From assembly GCF_002217405.1 (NCBI RefSeq), contig NZ_MUHE01000030.1:108210-172209 (forward strand): 64,000 bases of DNA, in the 5' to 3' direction. This DNA comes from Flavobacterium psychrophilum DSM 3660 = ATCC 49418 (GTDB lineage: Bacteria > Bacteroidota > Bacteroidia > Flavobacteriales > Flavobacteriaceae). Positions 38,029-47,714 of this stretch are shown piece after piece; positions within the stretch are counted from its first letter, which is position 1, and every line of letters starts with the position of its first letter. Position numbers and translations under genes: made by a program. Below the pieces are notes generated by a model. That model was not told the DNA's origin and ran no database searches. It worked only from the letters and a program-made list of their open reading frames with translations.

Positions 38029-39104
38029 GGGTTTTACAAATCATAGATTCATTAAATGCTGGCGGAGCAGAGCGTATGGCAGTAAATTACGCTAATGCCT
38101 TAGCCGATAAAATTGAATTTAGTGGTATTGTCGTGACTCGCAAGGATGGGATTCTGAAAAAACAATTGGGCAATAACGTTCCGTTTTTTTTTATAAATAA
38201 AACAAAAACAGTTGATTTTGATGCCATACGAAGCTTAAAAAACATTGTTATTGAAAATAAGATCGATATTATTCACGCACATGGCACTTCTTTTTTTACT
38301 GCTTTTTTGTTGAAAATGACATGTTATCACATAAAAATCGTTTTCCACGAGCATAACGGAGACCGATCTAACCAATCGTTTTTTAAGAATATACCACTGT
38401 TTGTAAGTTTGTTTTTCTTTAATAAGGTTTTGGTTGTAAACAAGCAAATTGAAAAATGGTTTCATAAAAAGGGAATCAAAAACACCTCTTATTTTCCCAA
38501 TTTCGCCAGTTTAGAATCTTTTAATTTTGAAACCACAAAATTAGAAGGAGAAACAGGAAAACGGATAATTTGTTTGGCTAATTTAAAAAATCCTAAAAAC
38601 CATCAGGTGTTGCTTAAAGCATTTGCGGTCTTAAGCTTAAAAAAAGAGGATTGGTCGCTGCATTTTGTAGGCGAAAATTACCAAGACGAATATTCGCAAA
38701 AAATTACTAAGTTAGCCAAGGCGTTAGGTATTGCCGAATCTGTTTTTTTGTATGGTGCAAAATCAGACATCGCTAACATCCTATCGCAAGCAACTATCGG
38801 CGTTTTATGTTCTACTTACGAGGGATTTCCAGTTGCATTGCTAGAATACGGATTGGCAAAACTTCCTGTAATTTCTTCCAATGTAGGATTTTGTTCGGAA
38901 GTGATTCTTCATAAGAAAACAGGATTGTTATTTAATCCGATGCATTTGCAAGAATTAGTATTGCAATTGGGAAACTTAAAAGATGATTTTAACTTGAGGG
39001 GTTATTTATCAGAAGAATTAAATAATTTAGTAGTGTCAAATTTTAGTAAAGAAACAATTATTGCAAATCTAATTATTATATACAATAGTATTAATGAAAA
39101 GTAA
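38025..39104 (+). CDS. Glycosyltransferase family 4
   Basis: 359 aa. The N-terminal donor loop SLNAGGAERMAVNYANAL and the motif TYEGFPVALLEYGLAKLP (E-x7-E) are typical. IIHAHGTSFFTAFL and HEHNGDR are also GT4-like. It is followed, with an 11-nt overlap, by the Wzy/WaaL-like gene, and may add a late residue of the repeat unit (inference). Confidence 0.9.
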   Translation: MRVLQIIDSLNAGGAERMAVNYANALADKIEFSGIVVTRKDGILKKQLGNNVPFFFINKTKTVDFDAIRSLKNIVIENKIDIIHAHGTSFFTAFLLKMTCYHIKIVFHEHNGDRSNQSFFKNIPLFVSLFFFNKVLVVNKQIEKWFHKKGIKNTSYFPNFASLESFNFETTKLEGETGKRIICLANLKNPKNHQVLLKAFAVLSLKKEDWSLHFVGENYQDEYSQKITKLAKALGIAESVFLYGAKSDIANILSQATIGVLCSTYEGFPVALLEYGLAKLPVISSNVGFCSEVILHKKTGLLFNPMHLQELVLQLGNLKDDFNLRGYLSEELNNLVVSNFSKETIIANLIIIYNSINEK

Positions 39105-40446
39105 GAACTTAAGCTATACGACCATTATATTGCTCCATATTGGGTTGGGTATTTTAATTTATATGGCTTCAAAATTATCTATTCCATACGGATTGGCCAT
39201 ATTGTCTGTAGGACTGCTTACCATTTTAAAAACCCAGAATACTAAAAACCAAGTCTTGTATTTTTGTGCTTATATAGTAGGTAGCGAAGTGATTTTGAGA
39301 ATGACAGGAGGGTCTTTGTCTTATGAGATAGGTAAATATTCGGTTATTTTATTTATGCTTATGGGGATTTATTTTTCTGGGTTTTCTAAAAATTCTTTTC
39401 TCTATTGGATTTTTTTAATACTTCTTCTTCCTGGGGTTTTATTGGCAACAGTAACACTTAAATTAGATACCGATATTCAAAAATCGATAGCATTTAATAT
39501 CTCTGGACCTGTGTGTTTGGGTATTTCTGCGTTGTATTGTTACCAGCGAAAAATTACTTTAAAAGAATTAGACAATATACTATTTTGTATGCTTTGTCCA
39601 ATTATTACAACCGTAACCTATATGTTTTTATATACCCCCAGTGTTAAAAAAATAATAACAAGTACCCAATCTAATTTTGAAACCTCAGGAGGGTTTGGTC
39701 CCAATCAAGTATCTACCATAGTTGGTTTGGGTGTTTTTATCATGTTTAGTCGATTAGTGTTTCATTCAAAAAACAAACAAATTATTGTATTAAATACGAC
39801 ATTGTTGTTAATCATGGCTTTTCGAGGAATAATTACTTTTTCGAGAGGAGGAATGCTTTCTAGTGCAGTAATGATCGCATTACTTTTGTTAATTTTGTTT
39901 TTTGTAACCCAAAGAGCAGCAAAAATAAAGTTGCTTTGGATGGTCGTTTTTTCGTTTGTTGCTTTTTTAATAATCTGGAGTTATAGTTCGAGTCAAACAA
40001 ATGGTTTGATCGCAAAACGCTATGCTAATGAAGACGCATCAGGTAGGGTAAAAAGCACACTACTTTCTGGTCGAGAAGAGATTATTGGAAGTGAATTTGA
40101 TATGTTTTTGGCCAATCCAATATTTGGAATAGGCGTAGGAAAAGGGCGAGAAAACAGGTTGGAATCTACAGGAGAATCAATAGCTTCTCACAATGAAATT
40201 TCTAGAATGTTAGCAGAACATGGCTCTTTAGGTGCTTTAGGTATTGTAATTTTGTTTGTTACGCCATTGGTTTTATACACAAACAATAGGCGTCATATTT
40301 ATTTGCTTTCGTTCTTCGCTTTTTGGATATTAACAATAAACCATGCCGCGATGCGTTTAGCAGCTCCAGCATTTGTATATGCCTTGTCATTATTGCATAT
40401 TTACAGTATTGAAGACCAAAAAAAACTAAATGAAAATATCGAATAA
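39094..40446 (+). CDS. O-antigen polymerase/ligase-like membrane protein (Wzy/WaaL superfamily)
   Basis: 450 aa with about eleven membrane helices. A large periplasmic loop holds the hallmark order: RSTLLSGREEII-like Arg/Gly motif, NPIFGIGVGKG, then the SHNEISRMLAEHGSLG box with the key His. This superfamily either polymerises repeat units (Wzy) or ligates glycan to lipid A or another acceptor (WaaL). With an ABC exporter nearby a ligase role is attractive; with a Wzc partner and WcaJ-type initiator next door a polymerase role is equally possible. Confidence 0.83.
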   Translation: MKSKNLSYTTIILLHIGLGILIYMASKLSIPYGLAILSVGLLTILKTQNTKNQVLYFCAYIVGSEVILRMTGGSLSYEIGKYSVILFMLMGIYFSGFSKNSFLYWIFLILLLPGVLLATVTLKLDTDIQKSIAFNISGPVCLGISALYCYQRKITLKELDNILFCMLCPIITTVTYMFLYTPSVKKIITSTQSNFETSGGFGPNQVSTIVGLGVFIMFSRLVFHSKNKQIIVLNTTLLLIMAFRGIITFSRGGMLSSAVMIALLLLILFFVTQRAAKIKLLWMVVFSFVAFLIIWSYSSSQTNGLIAKRYANEDASGRVKSTLLSGREEIIGSEFDMFLANPIFGIGVGKGRENRLESTGESIASHNEISRMLAEHGSLGALGIVILFVTPLVLYTNNRRHIYLLSFFAFWILTINHAAMRLAAPAFVYALSLLHIYSIEDQKKLNENIE

Positions 40447-40483
40447 AAATAGATATATTTTTAGATATTTGTAAAAACCTGCT

Positions 40484-41881
40484 ATGATGAATGTTAAAAC
40501 TAAAATACATTTCGAAATGTCTGAAAGAAAAATTCTTCTTCGGTTCTTTGATGTAGTTTCAGTTTTGGGTTTATTAGATTTGCTAGGAATTGTTTTCGAT
40601 TTTTATTATTTTAAAATCTCAGAAACCAATTTCTATTGGACTATTATTTTATCGGTATATCTTTTGTTTTTTGGTTCTGTTTTTGAGATGTATAATCTGC
40701 AAGTGGCAAGCAACCAGTTTCAAATTACAAAAAGTATTTTGTTAGTAACCTTTTCGACAGTATTATTGTATTTACTAACACCAATTATTACTCCAGCACT
40801 CCCAGAGAATCGTTTTCAAATACTACTTTTTTTTAGTTCTATTTTAGTCTCATTATTTCTTTGGCGAATAATTTATGTGCGATTTTTTGCCTCAACAAGA
40901 TTTGGTAAAAAAGCAATTTTAATTTGTAATAAATCAGAATTAGAAGAACTAGTTAAGGGCTTGCAAAGCGTAGATCCTCATTATAAAATAGAAGGTTATA
41001 TAAATTCTGACACAAAAGATTTAAAAGAATTTGATAGTAATTATCTAACCCTTATTAATCTAGATACTATTGAAGATTTTATTATAAAAAAAGGAATTTC
41101 AGAAATTGTTATTGCATCACAAAAAACAGAAGGTATTACAGTCGAATTGTATAGTAAACTTATGAAATTGCTCGAAAATGGTTTTGTAATACGAGAATAT
41201 ACCCAAGTTTACGAAAGCATAACCCAACGAATTCCTGTGCAATATTTAGCTCGAGATTTTTATAAATACTTTCCCTTTTCAAGAAGTAATCATAACAAGT
41301 TATACCTAATTATAGTAAGGGTTTTAAGTGTTTTAACTTCAGTTTTTGGGCTTTTAATAGGTCTTTCAATGTTGCCTTTTGTCTTATTAGGCAATCTCTT
41401 AGGCAATCGGGGACCATTGTTTTATACACAAGACAGAGTAGGTAAAAACGGAAAAATATTTAAAATTTACAAATTTCGTTCTATGATTATTAATGCCGAA
41501 TCTTCTGGAGCTGTTTTCGCTACGGCAAACGATTCTAGGATAACCCCCTTTGGTAAATTTTTAAGAAAGACTAGGATAGATGAGGTGCCTCAGTTTATAA
41601 ACGTGATTAAAGGCGATATGTCGGTCATTGGGCCAAGACCAGAAAGACCTTTTTTTGTGAAAGAAATTGCTCAAATTATGCCCTTTTATGAAACCCGTCA
41701 TGTCCTGAAACCAGGAGTTACAGGCTGGGCACAAGTAAATTATTCGTACGGAGAAACTATTGCTGATAGTTTGATAAAACTACAATATGATTTGTATTAT
41801 ATTAAGCACCGAAGCATTTACCTTGATCTGAATATTATGGTAAAAACAATAAGTACCGTACTCTTTTATAAAGGGCAATAG
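40484..41881 (+). CDS. Undecaprenyl-phosphate sugar-1-phosphate transferase, WcaJ/WbaP type
   Basis: 465 aa: four N-terminal membrane segments, a cytosolic Rossmann-like domain, a re-entrant hydrophobic helix near residue 280, and the catalytic PHPT domain. That domain has LFYTQDRVGKNGKIFKIYKFRSM, the DEVPQFINVIKGDMSVIGPRPE motif and KPGVTGWAQVNY. It transfers hexose-1-phosphate or HexNAc-1-phosphate to undecaprenyl phosphate. It is the second chain initiator in the locus besides the MraY-type at 1763, and it closes the long co-directional run. Confidence 0.92.
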   Translation: MMNVKTKIHFEMSERKILLRFFDVVSVLGLLDLLGIVFDFYYFKISETNFYWTIILSVYLLFFGSVFEMYNLQVASNQFQITKSILLVTFSTVLLYLLTPIITPALPENRFQILLFFSSILVSLFLWRIIYVRFFASTRFGKKAILICNKSELEELVKGLQSVDPHYKIEGYINSDTKDLKEFDSNYLTLINLDTIEDFIIKKGISEIVIASQKTEGITVELYSKLMKLLENGFVIREYTQVYESITQRIPVQYLARDFYKYFPFSRSNHNKLYLIIVRVLSVLTSVFGLLIGLSMLPFVLLGNLLGNRGPLFYTQDRVGKNGKIFKIYKFRSMIINAESSGAVFATANDSRITPFGKFLRKTRIDEVPQFINVIKGDMSVIGPRPERPFFVKEIAQIMPFYETRHVLKPGVTGWAQVNYSYGETIADSLIKLQYDLYYIKHRSIYLDLNIMVKTISTVLFYKGQ

Positions 41882-41940
41882 TATAAAAGAACTTAAAAAA
41901 AAAGGACAAGTAAGAAGAAACATAAAAGGCAAACAATTTA

Positions 41941-42846
41941 ATGAAAAAAACATATTTAATCTTCTTCTTTTTATATCTAGGTAATATTTATTCGCAGAAT
42001 GGCAAAATAATTTCAAGAACAATTGTAGACTTGTCTAAAACGCCTATTTGGGGAAAAATAGCTATAAATGACTCTTTAAGAGAGGAATATAAATACTTAA
42101 ACAAATTAAATTTTTATTTCATTAAATATCAAAGTGATGAATTAGAAGTTAACGGAATATTGTTAGAACCAAAAAAACAGGGTAAATACCCAGTTGTAAT
42201 TTTTAATCGAGGTGGAAATAGAGCGTTTGGAAGATTAAATGTAGGTACAATGATACTATTTACATCAAAATTAGCAGCAGAAGGTTATGTAATAATTGGA
42301 AGTGATTTTAGAGAAAAAGATGAATTTGGTGGTTCTGAAATTAACGACGTTTTGAATTTAACAGAAACTATCAAAGAAGTTGAAAAAGCCAATTCTAACA
42401 ATATTGGAATGTTTGGCTGGTCAAGAGGCGGAATAATGACTTATCTTGCATTGGGAAAATCAGACAAAATAAAAAGTGCAATTATTGGAAATAGTCCAAC
42501 AAATTTATTTGAGTTAATAAAAGACAGACCAGAAATGGAAACTCAAGTAATTGCACAATGTGTACCAAATTATTTTAACAACAAAGAGATAGCATTAAAG
42601 AATCGTTCCGTCGTATTTTGGGCAGATAAATTGAATAAAAAAAGTAGTTTACTAATCTTGTGTGGGAAAAACGATGAAAGAGTTAATCCAAAACAAGCAG
42701 ATGAAATAGCAGAAAAGTTAACCAAAATAAAATATAATTTTGAATTAAGAAAATTTGAAACAGACCATTCATTTACAGGAAAAGAAAATGAATTAAATGA
42801 AGTTGTAATTAAATGGTTTAACGATAAACTAAAAAATAGCGACTAA
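41941..42846 (+). CDS. Secreted alpha/beta hydrolase (prolyl oligopeptidase / dienelactone hydrolase-like)
   Basis: 301 aa with a signal peptide (cleavage after YSQ). A complete catalytic triad is readable: Ser161 in GWSRGG, Asp245 in CGKNDERVNP and His276 in ETDHSFTG. Family members are esterases or peptidases; the substrate is unknown. It follows the glycan locus by 59 nt and is followed by an unusual GC-richer spacer, so it looks like a single-gene insertion rather than part of the polysaccharide pathway. Confidence 0.8.
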   Translation: MKKTYLIFFFLYLGNIYSQNGKIISRTIVDLSKTPIWGKIAINDSLREEYKYLNKLNFYFIKYQSDELEVNGILLEPKKQGKYPVVIFNRGGNRAFGRLNVGTMILFTSKLAAEGYVIIGSDFREKDEFGGSEINDVLNLTETIKEVEKANSNNIGMFGWSRGGIMTYLALGKSDKIKSAIIGNSPTNLFELIKDRPEMETQVIAQCVPNYFNNKEIALKNRSVVFWADKLNKKSSLLILCGKNDERVNPKQADEIAEKLTKIKYNFELRKFETDHSFTGKENELNEVVIKWFNDKLKNSD

Positions 42847-43029
42847 CAAGCGTTTGGTAACATGGCGGGTTTAAGGTTAAATTTAAAAAGGGTTTTGTAC
42901 ACATTTTATTCCTTGCCGTATTTTGCGTTTGGGATTGAAGCCAAAATCATTAATCAGCCGCTTCTGCAAGCCTCAAAACAGTAGGCGGTGATTGCAAAGA
43001 CGACACAAAAAAAAAACACAGACAAAAAA

Positions 43030-43752
43030 ATGCCATTTACATTTTCACATCCAGCAATCATATTACCATTACGGTATTTGCCAAGACAATGGTTCTCATT
43101 AACAGGACTTATAATAGGTAGTTTAACACCTGACTTCGAATATTTTTTGAGAATGAGAATTAAAAGTAATTACAGCCATACCATAGGCGGACTTTTTTGC
43201 TTCGACTTGTTGCTTGGTCTGTTACTCGCATTTATATTTCACAATGTAGTTCGTGATAGCTTATTTGACAACTTGCCAAAATTTTTAAAATCAAGATTTT
43301 CAATTTTTAAGCAGTTTAATTGGAACAGATATTTCAAAGAAAAAGGGCTAGTGGTAATGATTTCTATTTTAATAGGAGCAGCTTCTCATATTTTTTGGGA
43401 TAGTTTTACTCACTACAACGGTTATTTCGTGCAGAAAATCCCAGCGCTACAAAACTCAGTAGGCTTTCTTGGCAGTCAAATTCCAATCTCGAAAATATTG
43501 CAACATTCTTCAACTTTACTAGGAGGACTTGTGGTTACTTTTACTATTTACAAATTGCCAACAAACAAAGTAGAATCCGAAAGCATAAATTTCAGATATT
43601 GGACAATATTACTAGGGCTAACTTTGATAATTATTGTAGCAAGGTTTTTAAGCGGACTTACCCTAAAACAATACGGAAGTCTAATAGTAACAGTGTTTTC
43701 TGCAGGGCTAATTTCATTAATATTAACACCTTGGCTAATTAATAGGAAATAA
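43030..43752 (+). CDS. DUF4184 family membrane protein
   Basis: 240 aa from the ATG at 43030 (MPFTFSHPAIILPL), the conserved start of DUF4184; a GTG start at 42988 would add 14 non-conserved residues. It has several membrane helices and conserved polar motifs SLTPDFEYF, HTIGG and AASHIFWDSFTHYNG, resembling metal-dependent membrane hydrolases (inference). Function unknown. The spacers on both sides (42847-43029 and 43753-43874) are atypical and lack genes. Confidence 0.8.
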   Translation: MPFTFSHPAIILPLRYLPRQWFSLTGLIIGSLTPDFEYFLRMRIKSNYSHTIGGLFCFDLLLGLLLAFIFHNVVRDSLFDNLPKFLKSRFSIFKQFNWNRYFKEKGLVVMISILIGAASHIFWDSFTHYNGYFVQKIPALQNSVGFLGSQIPISKILQHSSTLLGGLVVTFTIYKLPTNKVESESINFRYWTILLGLTLIIIVARFLSGLTLKQYGSLIVTVFSAGLISLILTPWLINRK

Positions 43753-43874
43753 AAACTACGCAACCACCAATGCGGGATTTGCAATAGGGCAAAAGCTATA
43801 ATTAATAGCATTAAATTAAAAACACTAACTTCGGTTGCAAAGCATTGCTACGATTAGATTAAAAAAGTATAATT

Positions 43875-44975
43875 TTATTTTTTAATTTTCATTCTTAAAA
43901 GTAATACAAACGTTGCAATTATGATTGGTAAAACAATTATAAAATGAATTTTACCAAACATATAAATACAATAACTTCCTAAGCATAACAAGCAGAGTAA
44001 GCTCGTTTTTTTAATCCATTTTGTGTTGTTTTTAATGATAAAAAACACAAGAAATAAGAATAACGGATTAAGTAAAAGAATATTGTAATTCCAAAATAAT
44101 TCTTTGTGAAAAGAATAAATACTCATAAAAGAAAATAATAATCCTATTAGTCCTAAAACAGAAAAATAAATAATATTCGTTGCTTTTTTGTTTAAAACCA
44201 CGAAAAGTAATAAAATAATTATTAATGAATAAATGCTGTCTAAATAAGAAACAGGCGTGGTTCTATTGGCTTCAAAAATAGTATTTGTTTCAGAGACTAG
44301 CGGTTCGTTCTTGTATGAAATGGTTTTTAAATTATCAAATAAATCTAACGGAAGAAAAATAGTGGTAGCTTGGTTGTCTGCTTTTTGTCCGAAAATTATA
44401 TTGATCCCCAATTGCTCATAAAAATGATTCTTGGCATAAGGAAATAATACTTCTCTATAAGTAGTATGATTTCTATTTTTTTTAGCAATTGGTTTGTTTT
44501 CTAAAACTTCATTTACAATATCTATTACTTTTGTCGTACAATTTCTATCGATAAATTTGTAGGTATAAAAGGTGTTTTCGGGTAAAAGAGAAGCGTTTAA
44601 TTTGTTAAATAGACTTTGTTTTTCTAAAAAAGAGAAGTTTAAAACTTGCTCGTAAATAGAACGATTGTCTTCTCTGTAATTGTATTCGAAATCTGCATAA
44701 GGGTAAGCTGCGGCATAATATTGTAAATTTCCTTTTGCAAATTTTGCTACGAAATTTTCGGTAGCAAAATCGAACATTCCGTAATTGTAAACCAAATCGA
44801 AATTTGATTTGTAATCTTGAATTCTCAAGGCAGTATGACCATATAAAGAATGCACTTCGTCTGCAACTCCTACGGTGATAATACTAACTTTAGTGCTTTC
44901 AGAAATAGTCAATTGCTGACAATAACTTATCGAAAATTGTATAAGAGATAATAGGAGTAGTATTTTTTTTGTCAT
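43875..44975 (-). CDS. DUF4105 (Lnb N-terminal-like) membrane protein
   Basis: 366 aa with a signal peptide (ISYCQQ). The N-terminal domain contains VGVADEVHSLYGHTALRI, FDLVYNYGMFDF and DRNCTTKVIDIV, the Tyr/His/Cys motifs of DUF4105, a papain-like fold of unknown activity. The C-terminal third has about four membrane helices. It begins 10 nt after the PorV/PorQ-like gene, so the two are probably co-transcribed. Role in envelope or lipid chemistry is plausible but unproven. Confidence 0.84.
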   Translation of the reverse strand: MTKKILLLLSLIQFSISYCQQLTISESTKVSIITVGVADEVHSLYGHTALRIQDYKSNFDLVYNYGMFDFATENFVAKFAKGNLQYYAAAYPYADFEYNYREDNRSIYEQVLNFSFLEKQSLFNKLNASLLPENTFYTYKFIDRNCTTKVIDIVNEVLENKPIAKKNRNHTTYREVLFPYAKNHFYEQLGINIIFGQKADNQATTIFLPLDLFDNLKTISYKNEPLVSETNTIFEANRTTPVSYLDSIYSLIIILLLFVVLNKKATNIIYFSVLGLIGLLFSFMSIYSFHKELFWNYNILLLNPLFLFLVFFIIKNNTKWIKKTSLLCLLCLGSYCIYMFGKIHFIIVLPIIIATFVLLLRMKIKK

Positions 44976-44985
44976 CGAAATAAAT

Positions 44986-46062
44986 TTATCTAAAAATACT
45001 TAAATCAACTTTCAGCGAAAACACATTCGAATACAAGGCGGCACTTTGGTTTGCTAAATCAGTCAGTGCATAATCGATAGCAATCCCTTTATACTGAAAT
45101 CCGACCCCAAAATTGGGCTGAAATCCTATTTTTTTGCTTCCGTCTATTTGTTGTATTTTCTGAAAATTACCAAATCCAGCCCTCAGGAAAGCCAAGTTGT
45201 TGTACCCATATTCGAACCCCAAAGCAGGATCGATACTCGCAAAACGGGTAGCAATTATATCGTTTGTTTGTTGAAATTGCATATTCAAATTTGCCGATGC
45301 TAATAAACTTGTTTCGTTATGAAATTCGTATTTTTTAGCTACACCAAACTGTACTTTAGGTATAGTAATTTCTGTGCTTTCTGGCAAATCCTGATTTTGA
45401 AGTGGGTTTATTGTTTGTGCGTTTTTTATTTTTTTAAACTCCTTTTCATTAATATTCCAAATATTGTAAGTAGTGGTAATGTCTCGAACCATAAGTCCTA
45501 TTTGCCAATTGTTTTTCTCGAATTGCAGTCCTAAATCGAAACCAAATCCCCATGAGCTGGCAAAATTTCCAATAATTCTGCGAATTACTTTTGCATTTGC
45601 ACCATATTGAAAACCTTGTACAGGCAATTTTCGGGCATAAGAAAAGGTAAAACCATAATCTGCTGCCGAAAATAAGCTAATTCTGTTGTAATCTATGTTT
45701 CCACTAGCATCAATTAGTTCGGTTGTGTTTAAAATGTTATCAACCCCAAAACGTAATATAGATGCACCCCAAGCACTACGGTCATCTATTTTTTTTGCGT
45801 AAGCGGCATAATCATATTGTGCAATATTGGCAAAGTAATTTGCGTGCATCAAAGCAGCTTCGCTGTCTTTAATTTTTAGCAAACCTGTGGGGTTCCAGTA
45901 GCCAGAGTTTACATCGCTGGTATGTGCCACCATAGAATTTGCCATACCAAAAGCACGAGCATCTACACCAATATTCATGAATTCGTTCGAATATTTGCGA
46001 ATCGTTTGCGCTTTTGTAAAGCTAAATATGATTAAAAATATAAAAAGTATAAATTTTTTCAA
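44986..46062 (-). CDS. PorV/PorQ family outer-membrane beta-barrel protein
   Basis: About 358 aa from a TTG start at 46062, which gives a clean signal peptide (KKFILFIFLIIFSFTKAQ). The frame is open up to a TTG at 46170, but that part looks non-coding and would touch the divergent gene. The mature protein has DARAFGMANSMVAHTSDVNSGYWNPTGL, the typical start of the PorV/PorQ FadL-like barrels linked to type IX secretion, then many amphipathic strands ending SLKVDLSIFR. Whether it serves the secretion system itself is unknown. Confidence 0.8.
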   Translation of the reverse strand: MKKFILFIFLIIFSFTKAQTIRKYSNEFMNIGVDARAFGMANSMVAHTSDVNSGYWNPTGLLKIKDSEAALMHANYFANIAQYDYAAYAKKIDDRSAWGASILRFGVDNILNTTELIDASGNIDYNRISLFSAADYGFTFSYARKLPVQGFQYGANAKVIRRIIGNFASSWGFGFDLGLQFEKNNWQIGLMVRDITTTYNIWNINEKEFKKIKNAQTINPLQNQDLPESTEITIPKVQFGVAKKYEFHNETSLLASANLNMQFQQTNDIIATRFASIDPALGFEYGYNNLAFLRAGFGNFQKIQQIDGSKKIGFQPNFGVGFQYKGIAIDYALTDLANQSAALYSNVFSLKVDLSIFR

Positions 46063-46135
46063 AGGAAAATTAATTTGTACAAAGATTAAATAAAAATCTG
46101 ATATAATAAACGCATCGATGTATAAACTTATTGTG

Positions 46136-46143
46136 CTAAATTT
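46136..46143 (+). promoter_or_regulatory. -7 promoter element of pssA
   Basis: TAAATTTG fits TAnnTTTG and lies 26 nt before the pssA start. It sits in the short divergent gap with the barrel gene; a TAATCTTTG variant on the minus strand near 46081 could serve the barrel gene. Confidence 0.45.
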
Positions 46144-46169
46144 GCGGCATAGATAATTAAATTTTTTCA

Positions 46170-46883
46170 ATGATGAATATAAAAAAACACATTCCTAATA
46201 TTATTACTTTATTAAATCTTTTTTGTGGCTGTATCGCTTTGGTATTTGCCGTTGATATGAATTTTGAAATGGCATTCTTTTTTGTTTCGTTGGGTATCTT
46301 CTTAGATTTTTTTGACGGCTTTTTTGCCCGATTATTTAAAGTTTCTAGCCCTTTAGGATTGCAATTAGATTCTCTTGCAGATATGGTAACTAGTGGGGTT
46401 GTACCTGGTTTTGTAATGTTTTGTTTACTCGCTAGTTCTCAGAACCAAATTTACGGATATACGATTTTGCCTTATTTAGGGTTTATAATTACTTTGGGTT
46501 CTTGTTATCGTTTGGCAAATTTTAATATAGATACCCGCCAAACAGATTCATTTATAGGATTGCCAACCCCCGCCAATGCTTTGTTTATTTTAAGCCTGCC
46601 TTTGGTTTTGTTAGATTCAAACAACGAATTTATTACTAATGCGCTTCAAAATCATTGGGTTCTCATTGCCATTTCTGTGGCAAGTGCTTATATTATGAAC
46701 GCAGAAATTCCCTTATTCTCATTAAAAATTAAAGATTTTACTTTTAAGAAAAACGCCTTGCAAATTTTATTCTTGGCTTCTTCTGTGTTATTATTGCTGG
46801 TTTTTAGGTATTTAGGAATTGCTATGGTTATTGTTTTTTATGTCTTGCTTTCGGTTGTGAATAATTTGATTAATAAAAAATAA
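46170..46883 (+). CDS. pssA: CDP-diacylglycerol-serine O-phosphatidyltransferase
   Basis: 237 aa with eight or so membrane segments. The CDP-alcohol phosphotransferase motif is complete: D46xxD49-G50xxA53-R54, G63, D67, D71. The N-terminus (HIPNIITLLNLFCGCIALVFA) is that of the Bacteroidota PssA group. The enzyme makes phosphatidylserine, precursor of phosphatidylethanolamine. A second ATG follows directly, so the start may be 3 nt later. The GH25 gene begins 7 nt downstream. Confidence 0.9.
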   Translation: MMNIKKHIPNIITLLNLFCGCIALVFAVDMNFEMAFFFVSLGIFLDFFDGFFARLFKVSSPLGLQLDSLADMVTSGVVPGFVMFCLLASSQNQIYGYTILPYLGFIITLGSCYRLANFNIDTRQTDSFIGLPTPANALFILSLPLVLLDSNNEFITNALQNHWVLIAISVASAYIMNAEIPLFSLKIKDFTFKKNALQILFLASSVLLLLVFRYLGIAMVIVFYVLLSVVNNLINKK

Positions 46884-46890
46884 GAGATTA

Positions 46891-47706
46891 ATGGCTGTAC
46901 GGAAATCAGTAAAGTCTAAAAAACAAAAATCATTCTCTAGCAGCAATACGTTTTACGGATGCTTTTTTATTGCCTTTTTATTGCTTTTTTTATACAGTCA
47001 GCGAAATATTTTGGCGTATTATTTAGGTTTTAAAACGGATAAAATTATTTTAGAAACCAGGACAGCATCTCTCGATAAAGTATTAGATGCCCATATCGAA
47101 AAATCTTTTGGTATCGATATTTCCGAGTACCAAGACAAAATAAATTGGGATCATCTAAAAGAGATAAATGGTGGTTTTCCTATCGAATTTGTTTTTGTTC
47201 GAGCCACTGTGGGTAATGATAGGCGAGATTATAAATTTAAAAAATACTGGGAAAAGGCTAAAGAGAACAAATTTATTTGTGGTGCTTACCATTATTATCG
47301 TCCCAACGAAAATTCGATCGAGCAAGCTAATAATTTTATTAAAAATGTAAGACTTCGCAAAGGAGATTTTCCTCCAGTTTTAGATATAGAGAAGCTACCT
47401 AGAGCACAATCTATCGAACGGCTAAAAGTTGGTTTGCAACGTTGGCTCGATGTGGTTGAAGAACATTATGGTGTAAAACCAATTATTTACAGTAGTGAGA
47501 GTTATTATAACGATTTTCTAAAAGAAGATTTTTCAGATTATCCTTTTTGGATAGCCAATTACACTGCTTTTTATAAAGAAATTAGTTCTGACTGGTCTAT
47601 GTGGCAAGTAACCGAAAACGGAAAAGTAAAAGGAATAAAAGGTTGTGTCGATGTGAATATTTACAACGGAAATTCGGTAAATTTAAAGGAATTATTGATA
47701 CATTAA
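46891..47706 (+). CDS. Membrane-anchored glycoside hydrolase family 25 lysozyme
   Basis: 271 aa. A basic N-terminus and one membrane helix (about residues 22-46) anchor the protein. The GH25 barrel has D76 in FGIDISEYQ and the acidic pair D165-I-E167 in PVLDIEKLP, the catalytic residues. It probably cleaves the sugar backbone of peptidoglycan in the periplasm. It lies 7 nt after pssA, an arrangement that suggests co-expression. Confidence 0.88.
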   Translation: MAVRKSVKSKKQKSFSSSNTFYGCFFIAFLLLFLYSQRNILAYYLGFKTDKIILETRTASLDKVLDAHIEKSFGIDISEYQDKINWDHLKEINGGFPIEFVFVRATVGNDRRDYKFKKYWEKAKENKFICGAYHYYRPNENSIEQANNFIKNVRLRKGDFPPVLDIEKLPRAQSIERLKVGLQRWLDVVEEHYGVKPIIYSSESYYNDFLKEDFSDYPFWIANYTAFYKEISSDWSMWQVTENGKVKGIKGCVDVNIYNGNSVNLKELLIH

Positions 47707-47714
47707 TTATGGTA

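Noticed and set aside
44986..46170. Longer version of the PorV/PorQ-like protein starting at 46170
   Set aside because: The extra 36 residues precede a proper signal peptide, would start at TTG on top of the pssA start, and leave no room for promoters.
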